Of a DNA stretch of 64,000 nucleotides, positions 63,446-64,000 are shown piece after piece (position 1 is the first letter of the stretch; every line of letters begins with the position of its first letter). The DNA is from Solen grandis (taxonomy: Eukaryota; Mollusca; Bivalvia; Adapedonta; Solenidae): assembly GCA_021229015.1 (NCBI GenBank), contig CM037788.1, positions 46,428,497 through 46,492,496 of the forward strand, in the 5' to 3' direction. Below the pieces are notes generated by a model. The model saw only the letters and a program-made list of their open reading frames with translations. It was not told where the DNA came from and made no database searches. The position numbers and the translations under genes are program-made.

Positions 63446-64000
63446 AACAAGAGGGCTATGATGGCCCTAAATCGCTCACCTGATTATAAATGAGCAACAT
63501 ATGTTGGATTTTTACATATTGACCTACTTTTTGACATCACATGACCCACTTTCGAGCTTGACCAAGATTTATGGAAACAGACATTCCGACCAATTTTCAT
63601 GAAGATTGGGCCAAAAATGTGGCCTCTAGAGTGTTAACAAGGTTTTTCTAAGATTTGACCTCATGACCTACTTTTTGACCCCACATGACCCAAATTCAAA
63701 CTTGTCCAAGATTTTATGGGAACAAACATTCTGACCAAGTTTCATAAAGATTGGACCAAAAAAGTGGCCTCTAGAGTGTTAACAAGGTTTTTCTAAGATT
63801 TGACCTAATGACCTACTTTTTGACCCCACATGACCCAAATTCGATCTTGTCCAAGATTTTATAGAGAGAAACATTCTGACCATGTTTCGTGAAGATTGAG
63901 CCAAAAATGTGGCCTCTAGAGTGTTAACACGGTTTTACTAAGATTTGACCTCGTGACCTACTTTTTGACCCCACATGACCCAATTTCGAACTTGTCCAAG
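63446..64000. repeat. 145-bp tandem/dispersed repeat
   Basis: Begins 'gagggctatgatggcccta', 'aatcgctcacctgat', then units with 'tttttgaccccacatgaccc', 'cttgtccaagattttat', 'gtggcctctagagtgttaac'. The last phrase occurs at 63621, 63766 and 63911, exactly 145 bp apart. It continues past the window end. Its phrase 'gaagattgggccaaaaatgtggcc' is loosely like 'gaagaaaatccgaccataaatggcgg' of the 451-bp satellite. Confidence 0.9.

Noticed and set aside
1..64000. CRISPR arrays, operons or prokaryotic features
   Set aside because: Sequence is eukaryotic; the tandem arrays have no spacer structure and no cas-like genes.

Overview
The window looks like nuclear DNA of a marine bivalve mollusc. This is inferred from AT-rich, intron-dominated, repeat-dense sequence, spliceosomal exon signals, several tRNA-derived SINE families, and animal gene fragments; no species is claimed. 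Two runs of exactly 100 N (37672-37771 and 55047-55146) are scaffold gaps of unknown true size. Most of the window is intronic, intergenic or repeat DNA, and real coding sequence is sparse and split into short exons.

Region 1-15 kb: two copies of a TTAA-flanked MITE, a hAT-like MITE with a 5-bp target duplication, SINE copies, an orphan but clearly recognisable malic-enzyme exon on the minus strand (10656-10759), a candidate minus-strand coding exon with good splice sites (2735-2842), and a promoter-like cluster near 9.8 kb carrying YY1, ETS, NRF1 and CRE-type motifs. A decayed LINE reverse-transcriptase fragment lies at 14.5-14.85 kb.

Region 15-24.5 kb: a diverged tandem duplication (15.18-17.1 kb and 17.28-18.66 kb) that carries two copies of one exon-like block, one broken by stops and one open; an exon-like block at 20918-21062 in a compatible phase; then about 2.8 kb of a 107-bp satellite (21.4-24.2 kb).

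Region 25-34 kb: mostly dispersed repeats, with a minus-strand terminal-exon candidate (27391-27603), a decayed pseudogene with a Rad18-type zinc finger (31.4-32.1 kb) and another LINE fragment (33.3-33.6 kb).

Region 34-38 kb: an internally deleted Mutator-like DNA transposon with a GC-richer transposase remnant, flanked by two direct copies of a MITE-like segment so that near-palindromic termini are shared. The right copy runs into the first gap.

Region 41.3-42.4 kb: the last two exons, 3' UTR and polyadenylation signal of a plus-strand multi-pass membrane protein of claudin/MARVEL type. This is the best protein-coding gene in the window, but its canonical splice join is off by one nucleotide.

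Region 43-55 kb: tandem-repeat country. It holds a 50-bp array ending in a hairpin and inverted units, a truncated Tc1/mariner element whose 3' end is replaced by a 218-bp array, and about 11 copies of a 451-bp satellite dense in TGACGTCA palindromes, running into the second gap.

Region 55-64 kb: a terminal-exon candidate (56868-56926, minus), a 1.06-kb TA-flanked inverted-repeat element, a TATA-type promoter candidate at 58.26 kb, a 142-bp foldback MITE, and a cluster of overlapping terminal exons near 61 kb on both strands, including two minus-strand exons that begin in the same phase and look like alternative ends. The window closes in a 145-bp dispersed tandem repeat. The genes do not form any visible pathway; the main story is repeat turnover around isolated exons.
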